This document shows, piece by piece, positions 24,565 to 33,901 of a stretch of 64,000 nucleotides of DNA (positions are counted from its first letter, which is position 1; each line of letters begins with the position of its first letter). The stretch is from Streptomyces sp. NBC_00154 (GTDB lineage Bacteria > Actinomycetota > Actinomycetes > Streptomycetales > Streptomycetaceae). The notes under the pieces were generated by a model that saw only the letters and a program-made list of their open reading frames with translations, was not told the origin of the DNA and did not search any database. The stretch spans positions 4,098,501 through 4,162,500 of the forward strand of contig NZ_JAPEMI010000001.1 of assembly GCF_026342835.1 (NCBI RefSeq), read 5' to 3'. The translations under genes and the position numbers were made by a program.

Positions 24565-25817
24565 TCGCCTGCACCGCCCTCCTGGTCCCGCTCGGCCTGG
24601 TGGGCGCGCAGCTCCTCCAGGTCGTGCTGGTGCTCCATGGCGGTGAGCCGGTCGGCCTCCAGGAGTTCATGGACGGAGTTCATCAGGGTCTGCATGTCGA
24701 CGACGCCGATGAACTCGCCGCGCCGCCCGGTCACCGCGACCCGCCCGCCGCTGTCGATGAGCACGGCCTCCAGCGCGTCGTGCAGCGTGCCGTCCCGCGT
24801 CACCGTGTCGTGGACCAGCTGCCCGGCACGCGCCAGCGAGCCACGGGCCCGCATCAGGTCACCGCGCCGCAGCCACTTGTACGGACGGTTCCTGCGGTCC
24901 AGCATCAGCAGCTCGTTGTGCGGGCCGGAGCGCAGCTTGTTGAAGATCTCCTGGAGCGGGTCGTCGACCGTCACCGTCGGGAAGTCGGCGATCTCCACTT
25001 CCCGTACGCGGGTGAGGTTGAGCCGCTTCAGGGCCGCGCCCGCGCCGACGAACCCGGACACGAAATCGTCCGTCGGGTTGGTGAGGATCGCCTCCGGGGT
25101 GTCGAACTGCGCGATGTGCGATCGCTCCCGCAACACGGCGATCCGGTCGCCCAGCTTGATCGCCTCGTCGAAGTCATGGGTGACGAAGACGATCGTCTTG
25201 TGCAGCTCGTGCTGGAGCCTGATCAGCTCGTCCTGGAGATGGTCGCGGGTGATCGGGTCGACGGCGCCGAACGGCTCGTCCATGAGTAGCACCGGCGGAT
25301 CGGCGGCCAGCGCCCGCGCCACGCCCACCCGCTGCTGCTGACCGCCGGACAGCTGGCGCGGGTAGCGCCCGTGGAACTCCCGCGGGTCCAGCCCGACCAG
25401 GTCGAGCATCTCCTCGACGCGGTCCTTCACCTTCGACTTCGACCAGCCGACCATCTTCGGTACGAGGGCGATGTTCTCGGCGACCGTCATGTGCGGGAAG
25501 AGCCCGGACGACTGGATCGCGTACCCGACCTTGCGGCGCAGCTTCACCGGGTCGATGTCGGTGACGTCCTCGTCGTTGATCCTGATCCGGCCGGACGTCG
25601 GCTCGATCAGCCGGTTGATCATCTTCAGGGTGGTGGACTTCCCGCAGCCGGACGGACCGACGAAGATCACCGTCTCGCCGGCCTTGATGTCCATGGAGAC
25701 GCTGTCCACGGCCGGGTTCGGGTTGCCGGGATAGCGTTTGGTCAGTTCCTCCAGCTGGATGGTTGCCCCGGAGGTGGCGGTGGGCTTGTCGGCGGCCCCG
25801 GTGTCGGTCTCAGGCAC
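24561..25817 (-). CDS. ATPase of the osmoprotectant ABC transporter with CBS-type C-terminus
   Basis: 418 residues. The ABC domain has Walker A GPSGCGKST, Q-loop YAIQSSGLF, signature LSGGQQQR, Walker B VLLMDEPFG and switch His in VTHDFDEA. The C-terminal ~150 residues look like tandem CBS modules (DFPTVTVDDPLQEIFNKL, DGTLHDALEAVLIDSGG), which in OpuA-type ATPases sense ionic strength. GTG 25817 follows GGGGG. It overlaps the permease upstream by eight bases. Confidence 0.88.
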   Translation of the reverse strand: MPETDTGAADKPTATSGATIQLEELTKRYPGNPNPAVDSVSMDIKAGETVIFVGPSGCGKSTTLKMINRLIEPTSGRIRINDEDVTDIDPVKLRRKVGYAIQSSGLFPHMTVAENIALVPKMVGWSKSKVKDRVEEMLDLVGLDPREFHGRYPRQLSGGQQQRVGVARALAADPPVLLMDEPFGAVDPITRDHLQDELIRLQHELHKTIVFVTHDFDEAIKLGDRIAVLRERSHIAQFDTPEAILTNPTDDFVSGFVGAGAALKRLNLTRVREVEIADFPTVTVDDPLQEIFNKLRSGPHNELLMLDRRNRPYKWLRRGDLMRARGSLARAGQLVHDTVTRDGTLHDALEAVLIDSGGRVAVTGRRGEFIGVVDMQTLMNSVHELLEADRLTAMEHQHDLEELRAHQAERDQEGGAGE

Positions 25818-26457
25818 GGATCCCCCTGGGGATGGTGAGCCTCCCGAGCAGGACGTACGCGGCGTCGAAGAGCAGGGCGAGGATGACGATGCCGAGCGTG
25901 CCGGCGAGGACCTGATTGATCGCGTTGGCGCTGCCCAGCGAGGCGATGCCACGGAAGATCTCGTTGCCGAGGCCGGGGCCGGAGGCGTACGCGGCGATGG
26001 CGGCGATACCCATCAGCATCTGCGTCGACACCCGGATGCCGGTGAGGATCGGCGGCCAGGCGAGCGGCAGCTCCACCCTGCAGAGCCGGGCGATCCGCGA
26101 CATCCCGATGCCCTTGGCCGCGTCGACGAGCGCGGGATCGACGCCGCGCAGTCCGACGATGGAGTTACGGACGACGGGCAGCAGCCCGTACAGCGTCAGC
26201 GTGATCACGGTGGGCGGGACCCCCAGCCCGACGAGCGGGATCAGCAGACCGATCGCGGCGAGGGACGGGATGGTGAGGATCGCCGCCGTCGAGGTGATGG
26301 CCAGTGAGCCGCCCCAGCTGCTGCGATAGGTGACGATCCCGATCAGGATGCCGAGCACGGTGGCGATGACCATGCACTGGAACACGGCGCTGACATGCTG
26401 GTACGCGTCGGTGAGCAGCTGCTGGTGCCGATTGACCAGGTACTCCCAGAAGCTCAC
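25810..26457 (-). CDS. Permease of the osmoprotectant ABC transporter (first gene of operon)
   Basis: 215 residues with about six membrane helices and the EAA loop (DAAKGIGMSRIARLCRVELP). This is the OpuBB/OpuBD-type short permease. The GTG at 26457 follows AAGGAG by eight bases. It is the promoter-proximal gene of the four-gene uptake operon and starts 15 bases after the Lrp-type regulator on the same strand, so co-transcription with the regulator is possible. Confidence 0.87.
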   Translation of the reverse strand: MSFWEYLVNRHQQLLTDAYQHVSAVFQCMVIATVLGILIGIVTYRSSWGGSLAITSTAAILTIPSLAAIGLLIPLVGLGVPPTVITLTLYGLLPVVRNSIVGLRGVDPALVDAAKGIGMSRIARLCRVELPLAWPPILTGIRVSTQMLMGIAAIAAYASGPGLGNEIFRGIASLGSANAINQVLAGTLGIVILALLFDAAYVLLGRLTIPRGIRA

Positions 26458-26472
26458 GCGCCACTCCTTGAC

Positions 26473-26946
26473 TCAGTCGCTGTCCTCCGCGGCCTGCTGG
26501 ACGAGCGGGATGATGCGCAGAGGCACCGGATTCTCCATGACGATCGCCGTGGAGGCCCGGACAATGCCATCAAAACCGACAACACGGTCGATCACCCGCT
26601 GGAGGTCGGCGTTGGAACGGGCGACGAGCCGGCAGAGCATGTCGCCGTGCCCGGTCGTGGTGTGCAGCTCCAGCACTTCGGGAACGCCGTCCAAATGGGC
26701 CCGTACGTCGGCGCCTTGCCCCTGCTTGATCTCCAGCGTGGCGAAGGCGGTGACGGGGTAGCCGAGCGCTGCCGGATCGACGTCAGGGCCGAATCCGCGG
26801 ATGACTCCGTTCGACTGAAGCCGGTCGAGCCGCGCCTGCACGGTCCCGCGGGCCACCCCGAGCCGGCGGGACGCTTCCAGTACGCCTATCCGCGGTTCGC
26901 GGGCGAGCAGCACGATGAGCCGCCCGTCCAGATGATCGATCGCCAC
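26473..26946 (-). CDS. Lrp/AsnC-family regulator divergent from hppD
   Basis: 157 residues: an N-terminal HTH (VLEASRRLGVARGTVQARLDRLQ) and a C-terminal RAM ligand-binding domain. The GTG start at 26946 follows AGGGAG. It is divergent from 4-hydroxyphenylpyruvate dioxygenase, with two CTGTACAG palindromes in the 122-base gap, so it probably senses tyrosine or a breakdown product and controls hppD. The osmoprotectant operon lies downstream on the same strand. Confidence 0.85.
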   Translation of the reverse strand: MAIDHLDGRLIVLLAREPRIGVLEASRRLGVARGTVQARLDRLQSNGVIRGFGPDVDPAALGYPVTAFATLEIKQGQGADVRAHLDGVPEVLELHTTTGHGDMLCRLVARSNADLQRVIDRVVGFDGIVRASTAIVMENPVPLRIIPLVQQAAEDSD

Positions 26947-26967
26947 GTGCGACTCCCTATGGTCACC

Positions 26968-27008
26968 CTGTACAGATAGTCCGCCCATCCAAGCAAACGG
27001 CTGTACAG
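26968..27008. promoter_or_regulatory. Paired CTGTACAG palindromes between the Lrp gene and hppD
   Basis: CTGTACAG occurs at 26968-26975 and 27001-27008, 33 bases apart (about three helical turns), each followed by an A. Paired sites in phase are expected for an Lrp-family octamer acting on both divergent promoters. Confidence 0.6.
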
Positions 27009-27068
27009 ACTGCCCAGTGGATGCGTGAACTATTGCGCACCTTGCGATGCGGGGGAGAGTCTTCGAGC

Positions 27069-28214
27069 ATGACTGAGACGCTGCACAACACCCCCGTTAC
27101 CGCCAGGCAGGCCGATCCCTTCCCGGTCAAGGGAATGGACGCCGTCGTCTTCGCCGTGGGCAATGCCAAGCAGGCCGCGCACTACTACTCGACCGCCTTC
27201 GGCATGAAGCTCGTCGCCTACTCCGGACCGGAGAACGGCAGCCGCGAGACCGCCAGTTATGTGCTGACCAACGGTTCGGCACGCTTTGTATTCACCTCCG
27301 TCATCAAGGCATCCACCGACCATGGCCGCTTCCTCGCCGGCCATGTCGCCGAGCACGGCGACGGCGTGGTCGACCTGGCCATCGAGGTCCCGGACGCGCG
27401 GGCGGCCTACGCGTACGCCGTCGAACACGGCGCGCTGGGTCTCGCCGAGCCGCACGAGATCAAGGACGAGTACGGCACGGTCGTGCTGGCCGCGATCGCC
27501 ACGTACGGCCAGACCCGCCACACCCTCGTCGACCGCAGCGGTTACGACGGCCCGTACCTCCCCGGCTTCGCAGCAGCCGCGCCGATCGTCGAACCGCCCG
27601 CCAAGCGCACCTTCCAGGCCGTCGACCACTGCGTCGGCAATGTGGAGCTGGGCCGGATGAACGAGTGGGTCGGCTTCTACAACAAGGTTATGGGCTTCAC
27701 CAACATGAAGGAGTTCGTGGGTGACGACATCGCCACCGAGTACTCCGCCCTCATGTCGAAGGTCGTCGCCGACGGCACCCTGAAGGTGAAGTTCCCGATC
27801 AACGAACCGGCGATCGCGAAGAAGAAGTCGCAGATCGACGAGTACCTGGAGTTCTACGGCGGCGCGGGTGTCCAGCACATCGCCCTCGCCACGAACGACA
27901 TCGTCGCGTCGGTACGTGCGATGCGCGCGGCCGGCGTCCAGTTCCTGGACACCCCCGACTCGTACTACGACACCCTCGGCGAGTGGGCCGGCGAGACCCG
28001 TGTCCCGGTGGAGACGCTCCGCGAGCTGAAGATCCTCGTCGACCGCGACGAGGACGGCTACCTGCTGCAGATCTTCACGAAGCCGGTCCAGGACCGCCCC
28101 ACGGTCTTCTTCGAGATGATCGAACGCCACGGCTCGATGGGCTTCGGCAAGGGCAACTTCAAGGCCCTGTTCGAGGCGATCGAGCGCGAGCAGGAGAAGC
28201 GCGGCAACCTCTGA
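27069..28214 (+). CDS. hppD: 4-Hydroxyphenylpyruvate dioxygenase
   Basis: 381 residues, the usual length. The enzyme converts 4-hydroxyphenylpyruvate to homogentisate in tyrosine catabolism, using Fe(II). The iron ligands are H187 (AVDHCVGN), H270 (VQHIALATND) and E349 (VFFEMIER), and the C-terminal GFGKGNFKALFEAIEREQ is diagnostic. ATG 27069 follows GGGGGAGAG. A divergent Lrp regulator and two palindromes upstream suggest induction by tyrosine. A strong terminator follows. Confidence 0.95.
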   Translation: MTETLHNTPVTARQADPFPVKGMDAVVFAVGNAKQAAHYYSTAFGMKLVAYSGPENGSRETASYVLTNGSARFVFTSVIKASTDHGRFLAGHVAEHGDGVVDLAIEVPDARAAYAYAVEHGALGLAEPHEIKDEYGTVVLAAIATYGQTRHTLVDRSGYDGPYLPGFAAAAPIVEPPAKRTFQAVDHCVGNVELGRMNEWVGFYNKVMGFTNMKEFVGDDIATEYSALMSKVVADGTLKVKFPINEPAIAKKKSQIDEYLEFYGGAGVQHIALATNDIVASVRAMRAAGVQFLDTPDSYYDTLGEWAGETRVPVETLRELKILVDRDEDGYLLQIFTKPVQDRPTVFFEMIERHGSMGFGKGNFKALFEAIEREQEKRGNL

Positions 28215-28231
28215 GCCGGACGCTCGGATGT

Positions 28232-28272
28232 GAAGGGCGGGGCCTCCGGCGAACGCGGAGGCCCCGCCCTTC
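28232..28272. terminator. Terminator after hppD
   Basis: A perfect 17-bp stem (28232-28248 with 28256-28272) with a 7-base loop lies 17 bases after the stop codon. Confidence 0.88.
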
Positions 28273-28351
28273 GTGCTGCTCCGTGCCGGAAGACGTGCGC
28301 CCGGCACGGGCTCCGCAGGCCGATCGGGCGCGACGCCGGGCACCGGCCCTG

Positions 28352-30019
28352 TCAGTGGACGCCCGGCGCAGGCGACGCCGCCCCGGCCGGAGCGTGCGTG
28401 TTGCGGCCCGGGCCGGCGGCCATGCGATCCGGCCCCGGGGTGGGCTGCACGTCTCGCGGGCCGGTCGCCGACGGCCGGCTCAGGGCGTCCAGGGCCTTCC
28501 GGGCCGCCGGGGCCGCCAGCGGTGAGAACTGCGCGTTGGTCCGCAGCGCCTCCTCCAGGTGGCGGCGGGCCGGGCCGAACTCCCTCAGATCCCGCTCGAT
28601 CGCACCCAGGTGATACGCGTAGAGCGCCGTCCCTCCGCCCGTGTCCGCCGCCTTCTGCGCGTACTGCAGCGCACTCGCCGAGTCGCCCGAGCGGTGCAGC
28701 GCCCAGCCCAGCGCGTCGGCGACCGCCGCGCTGTGATGCCGGCGCTGCCACTCCGTCTTCAGGAGTTTCACCGCCGCGGCCGCGTTCCCGTGGTCGGCCT
28801 CGAAGCGGCCCAGCAGGAGCGCGTCGTCGACTCCGTAGCCGTCGGCTCGGGCCAGGCTCTCGCGAAGCCGGGTGTACTGGCTGAGGGACTCGTTGTCCAG
28901 GCCCAGCGACTCGTACAACTCGCCCAGTTCCAGCATGTATTCGGGGCGGGGGAGCCGGGACAACGCCGCCCGGTAGTCGCGCTGCGCCTCGTCCGTGCGG
29001 CCCAGGGCCGCCAGCGCCCGTGCCCGGCCGGCGAGCGACGGATGGTGGGCCGGATCGGTCCGCAGGGCCGCGCTGTACTGCGCCACCGCCTTCTCGGACT
29101 CGCCCCGCTCCCAGGCGAGTTCGCCCAGCCGGTGCAGGCAGTTCGCCTTCTCGGCGGGTGCCGTGGCCCGGTCCGCCGCGTTCTGCGCGGTGGCGAGCGC
29201 GTCCTCGTGACGGCCCTGGTTCCGGTACATCTGTGCCGTCCGTGAGAGCGCCGGGACGCCCGAGCGCAGCGCCGTGAACTTCTCCGCAGCCTTGCCCGCC
29301 GCCGTGTACTCACCGAGCCCGTCGTACGCGTCGATCAGTACCGGATACACCGTCCAGTCCTTCGGCTGCCGAGTCCGTACCGTCTCGCCCCACTTCTTCG
29401 CCGTGACGAAGTCGTGCCGCGCGTTGGCCAGCGCCGCCAGGCCCACCAGGGCCGCCGTGTTCCCGCGGTCACCCGGCTGTGCGTCCAGGGAGCGCTTCAG
29501 CGCCTGCTCGGCCCGCCCGTAGTACGCCGCGTCCGCCGAACGCTGCCCCCACTCCACGTAAGCCGTTCCGAGCACCGCCCACGACCGCGCGTCGGACGGA
29601 TGCGTGCCCACCCAGCTCTGCCGGTCCCCGATCATCGCCTTCAGATCGGAGAGGGAGGCGGGAGAGCCCGAGTTCGTCGCCGCCAGGGCGCGCGAGACCC
29701 CTCCCGGCACGGACGGTGGCGCGGCCTTCTTGCCGTCGTCCGGTACGGCCACGACCGCACCCGTCACCAGCACGGCAGCCGCCACCATGCCGAACGCCGC
29801 CCTGCGCAGCGTCGTGTGCAACGAGGCGGGCGGCGGGTCCGCCGACGACTCCGGGTCCAGGTCGAAGGGCGGTTCTCTATCGGGCGTCGGCGGCGTCTCC
29901 GGCGGGACGTCGTCGCACGGCTCGGAGGGCGACGAGACAGGGGGCGGGCGATCCAGATGGTCCGGATCCGAGTGGTCCGAGTGCGGGGGCTCCGGAGGCT
30001 GCTGCGGCGTGACATCCAT
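28352..30019 (-). CDS. Membrane-anchored tetratricopeptide-repeat protein
   Basis: 555 residues. An acidic, Pro-rich cytoplasmic segment (residues ~1-65) is followed by one membrane helix (AAFGMVAAAVLVTGAVVAV) and an extracytoplasmic array of about nine TPR units (for example AVAQYSAALRTDPAHHPSLA, EALKRSLDAQPGD-like). The C-terminus is a Pro/Gly-rich tail. TPR arrays bind partner proteins; the partner is unknown. ATG 30019 is preferred, but a GTG nine bases upstream is possible. It is convergent with hppD and divergent from the FAD oxidase gene. Confidence 0.78.
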   Translation of the reverse strand: MDVTPQQPPEPPHSDHSDPDHLDRPPPVSSPSEPCDDVPPETPPTPDREPPFDLDPESSADPPPASLHTTLRRAAFGMVAAAVLVTGAVVAVPDDGKKAAPPSVPGGVSRALAATNSGSPASLSDLKAMIGDRQSWVGTHPSDARSWAVLGTAYVEWGQRSADAAYYGRAEQALKRSLDAQPGDRGNTAALVGLAALANARHDFVTAKKWGETVRTRQPKDWTVYPVLIDAYDGLGEYTAAGKAAEKFTALRSGVPALSRTAQMYRNQGRHEDALATAQNAADRATAPAEKANCLHRLGELAWERGESEKAVAQYSAALRTDPAHHPSLAGRARALAALGRTDEAQRDYRAALSRLPRPEYMLELGELYESLGLDNESLSQYTRLRESLARADGYGVDDALLLGRFEADHGNAAAAVKLLKTEWQRRHHSAAVADALGWALHRSGDSASALQYAQKAADTGGGTALYAYHLGAIERDLREFGPARRHLEEALRTNAQFSPLAAPAARKALDALSRPSATGPRDVQPTPGPDRMAAGPGRNTHAPAGAASPAPGVH

Positions 30020-30116
30020 GCCGATCACTCTGCGTCAGTACGAAGAGCACACCGCACCTTGGGAACGCTGCCGCAGACGGGTTCACACCATTGGCCGTGG
30101 GTGTCACGCTTGGATC

Positions 30117-31484
30117 ATGGACGATCTTCTCGAACGACTGAGCGCGGGCCTTCCTGCCGAGGCCCTGATCACCGATCCGGACATCACCGCCTCGTACGCC
30201 CACGACATGGCGAGCTTCTGCGACGCGGGCGCACCGGCCGTGGTGGTGCTGCCGCGCACCGTCGAACAGGTCCAGCACGTCATGCGGACCGCAACCGCAC
30301 TGCGTGTCCCGGTCGTCCCGCAGGGGGCCCGTACCGGTCTGTCGGGCGCGGCCAACGCGTCCGACGGCTGCATCGTGCTCTCCCTGGTGAAGATGGACCG
30401 GATCCTGGAGATCAACCCTGTCGACCGGATCGCCGTCGTGGAGCCCGGTGTCATCAATGCCGCGCTCTCCCGCGCGGTGAACGAACACGGGCTGTACTAC
30501 CCGCCGGACCCGTCCAGTTGGGAGATGTGCACCATGGGCGGCAACATCGGCACCGCGTCCGGCGGGCTGTGCTGTGTGAAGTACGGGGTCACCGCCGAGT
30601 ACGTGATCGGCCTGGAGATCGTCCTCGCCGACGGGCGGCTTCTGACCACCGGGCGCCGCACGGCCAAGGGTGTCGCCGGATACGACCTCACCCGGCTCTT
30701 CGTCGGCTCGGAAGGCAGTCTCGGCATCGTCGTCGGCGCCGTACTCGCGCTGAAGCCGCAGCCGCCGCAGCAACTCGTCCTCGCCGCCGAGTTCCCGTCC
30801 GCGGCGGCCGCCTGCGACGCGGTCTGCCGGATCATGGAGCGCGGTCACACTCCCTCACTCCTCGAACTGATGGACCGTACGACAGTGCGCGCCGTCAACA
30901 AGATGGCCCACATGGGGCTCCCCGACTCCACCGAGGCGCTCCTGCTCGCCGCCTTCGACACCCCGGACCCCGCGGCCGACCTGACCGCCGTAGCCGAACT
31001 GTGCACCGCCGCGGGCGCCACCGAGGTGGTCCCCGCGGCCGACGCCGCCGAGTCCGAACTTCTCCTTCAGGCCCGCCGGATGTCGCTGACCGCCCTGGAG
31101 ACCGTCAAGTCCGCCACCATGATCGACGACGTGTGCGTACCGCGCTCCAAGCTCGGCGCCATGATCGAGGGGACGGCGGCCATCGCGGAGAAGTACGACC
31201 TCACCATCGGCGTCTGTGCCCACGCGGGCGACGGCAACACCCACCCCGTCGTCTGCTTCGACCACACCGATGCCGACGAGTCCCGGCGGGCCCGCGAGTC
31301 CTTCGACGAGATCATGGCGCTCGGCCTGGAACTCGGCGGCACCATCACCGGCGAGCACGGCGTCGGCGTCCTGAAGAAGGAATGGCTGGCCCGCGAACTC
31401 GGCGAGGTGAGCGTCGAGATGCACCGGGGGATCAAGGCGGCGTTCGACCCGCTGGGGCTGCTCAATCCCGGCAAGGTCTTCTGA
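30117..31484 (+). CDS. FAD-linked oxidase of the GlcD/D-lactate dehydrogenase family
   Basis: 455 residues. The PCMH FAD domain includes PQGARTGLSGAANA and DPSSWEMCTMGGNIGTASGG. The C-terminal substrate domain has CAHAGDGNTHP, the metal-site GEHGVG and the final DPLGLLNPGKVF. Family members oxidise 2-hydroxy acids (glycolate, D-lactate, D-2-hydroxyglutarate) with FAD. No Fe-S partner (GlcF type) is adjacent, so it may pass electrons to another acceptor. ATG 30117 lacks a clear ribosome site. Confidence 0.88.
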   Translation: MDDLLERLSAGLPAEALITDPDITASYAHDMASFCDAGAPAVVVLPRTVEQVQHVMRTATALRVPVVPQGARTGLSGAANASDGCIVLSLVKMDRILEINPVDRIAVVEPGVINAALSRAVNEHGLYYPPDPSSWEMCTMGGNIGTASGGLCCVKYGVTAEYVIGLEIVLADGRLLTTGRRTAKGVAGYDLTRLFVGSEGSLGIVVGAVLALKPQPPQQLVLAAEFPSAAAACDAVCRIMERGHTPSLLELMDRTTVRAVNKMAHMGLPDSTEALLLAAFDTPDPAADLTAVAELCTAAGATEVVPAADAAESELLLQARRMSLTALETVKSATMIDDVCVPRSKLGAMIEGTAAIAEKYDLTIGVCAHAGDGNTHPVVCFDHTDADESRRARESFDEIMALGLELGGTITGEHGVGVLKKEWLARELGEVSVEMHRGIKAAFDPLGLLNPGKVF

Positions 31485-31526
31485 TCCCCTCGGCAAGCCG
31501 TTCGGCCCTCCCCGAGAGGCTGCGCA

Positions 31527-32003
31527 TCAGGCCTCGCCGTCCGCCGACTCGTCCGAGGGCCACGGGCCGCTCAGCCACAGGTCGTCGGCGGGCAGCGGTG
31601 CGAGCAGTTCGGCGAGTCCGGCGTCGATACCGAGCCGCTCGGTCTCGGTGCCGGGCGGCACCAGGCGCAGCGTCCGCTCCACCCAGGCGGCCACGGCTGC
31701 GGACGGCGCCTCGAGCAGGGCGTCGCCGTCGGGCGAGGTCAGCGCCACACAGATGACGCTGCGCCGCTGGATCTTGGTCGGCCAGATCCGTACGTCGCCG
31801 TGCCCGCACGGCCGGAACACGCCCTCGACCAGCAGATCGCGGGCGAACGTCCAGTGCACGGGGAAGTCGGAGCCGACGTGAAAGGTGATGTGCACGGCAT
31901 ACGGGTCCTCCGCGCGGTAGGTCAGGCGGGCAGGTACCGGGATGCTGCGCTCCGGCGACAGGACCAGCTTGAGCTGAAGCTCGCGTTCCACAACGGTGTG
32001 CAT
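31527..32003 (-). CDS. ssgG: SsgA-like sporulation protein (SALP), probably SsgG
   Basis: 158 residues with the SALP core: VPARLTYRAEDPYAVHITFH, WTFARDLLVEGV, and VCVALTSPDGDALLEAPS. Only morphologically complex actinomycetes have these proteins, so this gene marks the source as a streptomycete or close relative. SsgG influences septum placement during sporulation. The assignment to SsgG rests on context: in S. coelicolor ssgG lies close to hppD. The C-terminus is longer than SsgB (137). The gene is convergent with the FAD oxidase. Confidence 0.8.
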   Translation of the reverse strand: MHTVVERELQLKLVLSPERSIPVPARLTYRAEDPYAVHITFHVGSDFPVHWTFARDLLVEGVFRPCGHGDVRIWPTKIQRRSVICVALTSPDGDALLEAPSAAVAAWVERTLRLVPPGTETERLGIDAGLAELLAPLPADDLWLSGPWPSDESADGEA

Positions 32004-32215
32004 GAGGTGCGTCCTTTCGGTGCCAGTGAACCGGTCCCCTGACCGGCCCGCACATGGAGAGAGCGCCCTCCCCGTCCCCTATTACGCGACTTCCGGAAAA
32101 AACTTCACGGCGACCGGAAAGTGCCCCAAACACCGGGACTGGCACGGGGGTACGCGGCTGTCTGGTAGATGTGGTCCGTTGACTTGAAGCTTCGAAGAGA
32201 TACGGGACCACGGTG

Positions 32216-33793
32216 ATGAGCGCCCCAACCCCGGCACCCGGTGACGACAGGCCCCGCGAGGGGTATTACCCCGACCCGTCCATTCCCGGATATGTCCGGT
32301 ACTGGAACGGCGCTTCGTGGGTGCCCGGTACCAGCCGTCCTGCGCCTCTGCAGGGCGAGTCGGTGCCCGAGACGCCTGCTGGAACGGCCCCGGAACCGCA
32401 GCGGCCGTCGGCACACGGCCCGGCACCCGCGCAGTCCGGCCCGGCGCACACGCCGGTGGACGAAACCGGTCCGGTCTTCCTGGACGAGGAGCCGTACGGT
32501 CCCGACCGCCCCGAACCCGCATCCGCCTGGCAGGCCGACGCCTCACGGCAGACCGGCTTCGGCGGCGAGCGCGACCGGCGGGTGTCCTGGGGCGGCACCG
32601 GGCAGCCCGGCGAGACCGGCGGGCCGGGGGAGCAGGGCGCAGCAGCGGCTCAGGATCCGCGTACGCCGGCGGGGCGCACCCCTGCCGACCGCGCCCCGGG
32701 CGGCAACGCCCCCACGGACCGGGTTCCCACGGACCCGCGGGGGCCCGGCTCGCAGGACCCCACGGGCGGCGCGCTGCCGGGCATGCGGGACGGCAACAGC
32801 CATGTCCCCGAGAGCACCGTCGCGATCCGGGTCAACCGTTCGGGCCGCAGCGGTGGCGCCAGCGGGACGGGGAGCGGGACCGGGGCCGGCGAGGCCGGGC
32901 GTCCGGCTGCCGAGGGCCGGGCCGGCCGGCCGCCCCGGCCCCATGAGGCGGAGCAGGAGCCGGGCGGCGGGACGATGTCGATCCGCGCGGTCGCCCCCGG
33001 CACCACCCCGCAGGCCGCCGCGCCCGCACCCGCCCCGGCGCCCGGGCCCGCACCCGCACCTGCCCCGGCTCCCGCTTCCGCGGACCTCAACAATCCGCTC
33101 ACTCCGGGACCCGGCGGCGGCGCCGCCTCCTGGGCGCAGCAGGTCCATCAGCTCGCCGCCCCCCAGCAACAGCAGCAGCAACTTCCGCCCCAGCAGCAAC
33201 AGCGTCAGCCGCAGTTCCGCGGCCCGCAGCCGGCTCAGCCGGACCAGCCCGTCGTGCCCTGGAAGCCCCCGGTCAACGACCACTTCCAGCAGCTCGCCCA
33301 GGCCCAGGCGGCGGCCCGCCCCGCCGGGCTCGGCAAGCGGTTCGCCGCCCGGCTCGTCGACACGGTCGTGCTGGGCGCGCTCGTCGGCGCGGTCGCGTTC
33401 CCCCTTGTCACGCGGGCGATGGACCACATCGAGGAGAAGATCGACGCGGCGAAGCTGTCCGGGGAGACGGTCACCGTCTGGCTGGTGGATTCCACCACGT
33501 CCGTCCTGTTCGGCGGGGCGCTCGCGGCGTTCCTGGTGCTCGGTGTGCTGTTGGAGGCGCTGCCGACCGCGAAGTGGGGCCGCACGCTCGGCAAGAAGCT
33601 CTGCGGGCTCGAGGTGCGGGACATCGAGTTCCACAGCGCGCCCGGCTTCGGGGCCGCGCTGCGCCGGTGGCTGGTCTACGGCGTGCTCGGCATCCTGGTG
33701 ATCGGTGTGGTCAACGTGGCGTGGTGCCTGTTCGACCGCCCGTGGCGGCAGTGCTGGCACGACAAGGCCGCCCGCACCTTCGTGGCGGGCTGA
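32216..33793 (+). CDS. RDD-family membrane protein with DUF2510 motif and long Pro/Gln-rich linker
   Basis: 525 residues in three parts. At the N-terminus GYYPDPSIPGYVRYWNGASW is a DUF2510 motif. Residues ~50-355 are disordered and rich in Pro, Ala, Gly and Gln with a polyQ block (QQQQQQLPPQQQQRQ). The C-terminal RDD domain (LGKRFAARLVDTVVLGALVG) has three membrane helices and ends in RQCWHDKAARTFV. RDD proteins are poorly understood and may be transporters. A second RDD gene follows on the same strand. Confidence 0.8.
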   Translation: MSAPTPAPGDDRPREGYYPDPSIPGYVRYWNGASWVPGTSRPAPLQGESVPETPAGTAPEPQRPSAHGPAPAQSGPAHTPVDETGPVFLDEEPYGPDRPEPASAWQADASRQTGFGGERDRRVSWGGTGQPGETGGPGEQGAAAAQDPRTPAGRTPADRAPGGNAPTDRVPTDPRGPGSQDPTGGALPGMRDGNSHVPESTVAIRVNRSGRSGGASGTGSGTGAGEAGRPAAEGRAGRPPRPHEAEQEPGGGTMSIRAVAPGTTPQAAAPAPAPAPGPAPAPAPAPASADLNNPLTPGPGGGAASWAQQVHQLAAPQQQQQQLPPQQQQRQPQFRGPQPAQPDQPVVPWKPPVNDHFQQLAQAQAAARPAGLGKRFAARLVDTVVLGALVGAVAFPLVTRAMDHIEEKIDAAKLSGETVTVWLVDSTTSVLFGGALAAFLVLGVLLEALPTAKWGRTLGKKLCGLEVRDIEFHSAPGFGAALRRWLVYGVLGILVIGVVNVAWCLFDRPWRQCWHDKAARTFVAG

Positions 33794-33901
33794 TCCCGCG
33801 TACTGACGGCTTGTCGGGTGACGGGACGTCGCGCGGTGCCGGGTTCCCCCGAACGCACCTGAGCCGTTGCGGGGGCCCCCGGGCCGGGATGCACTGCCCC
33901 C

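Noticed and set aside
28232..28272. Attenuator or riboswitch after hppD
   Set aside because: The perfect hairpin directly follows the stop codon and fits a simple terminator.
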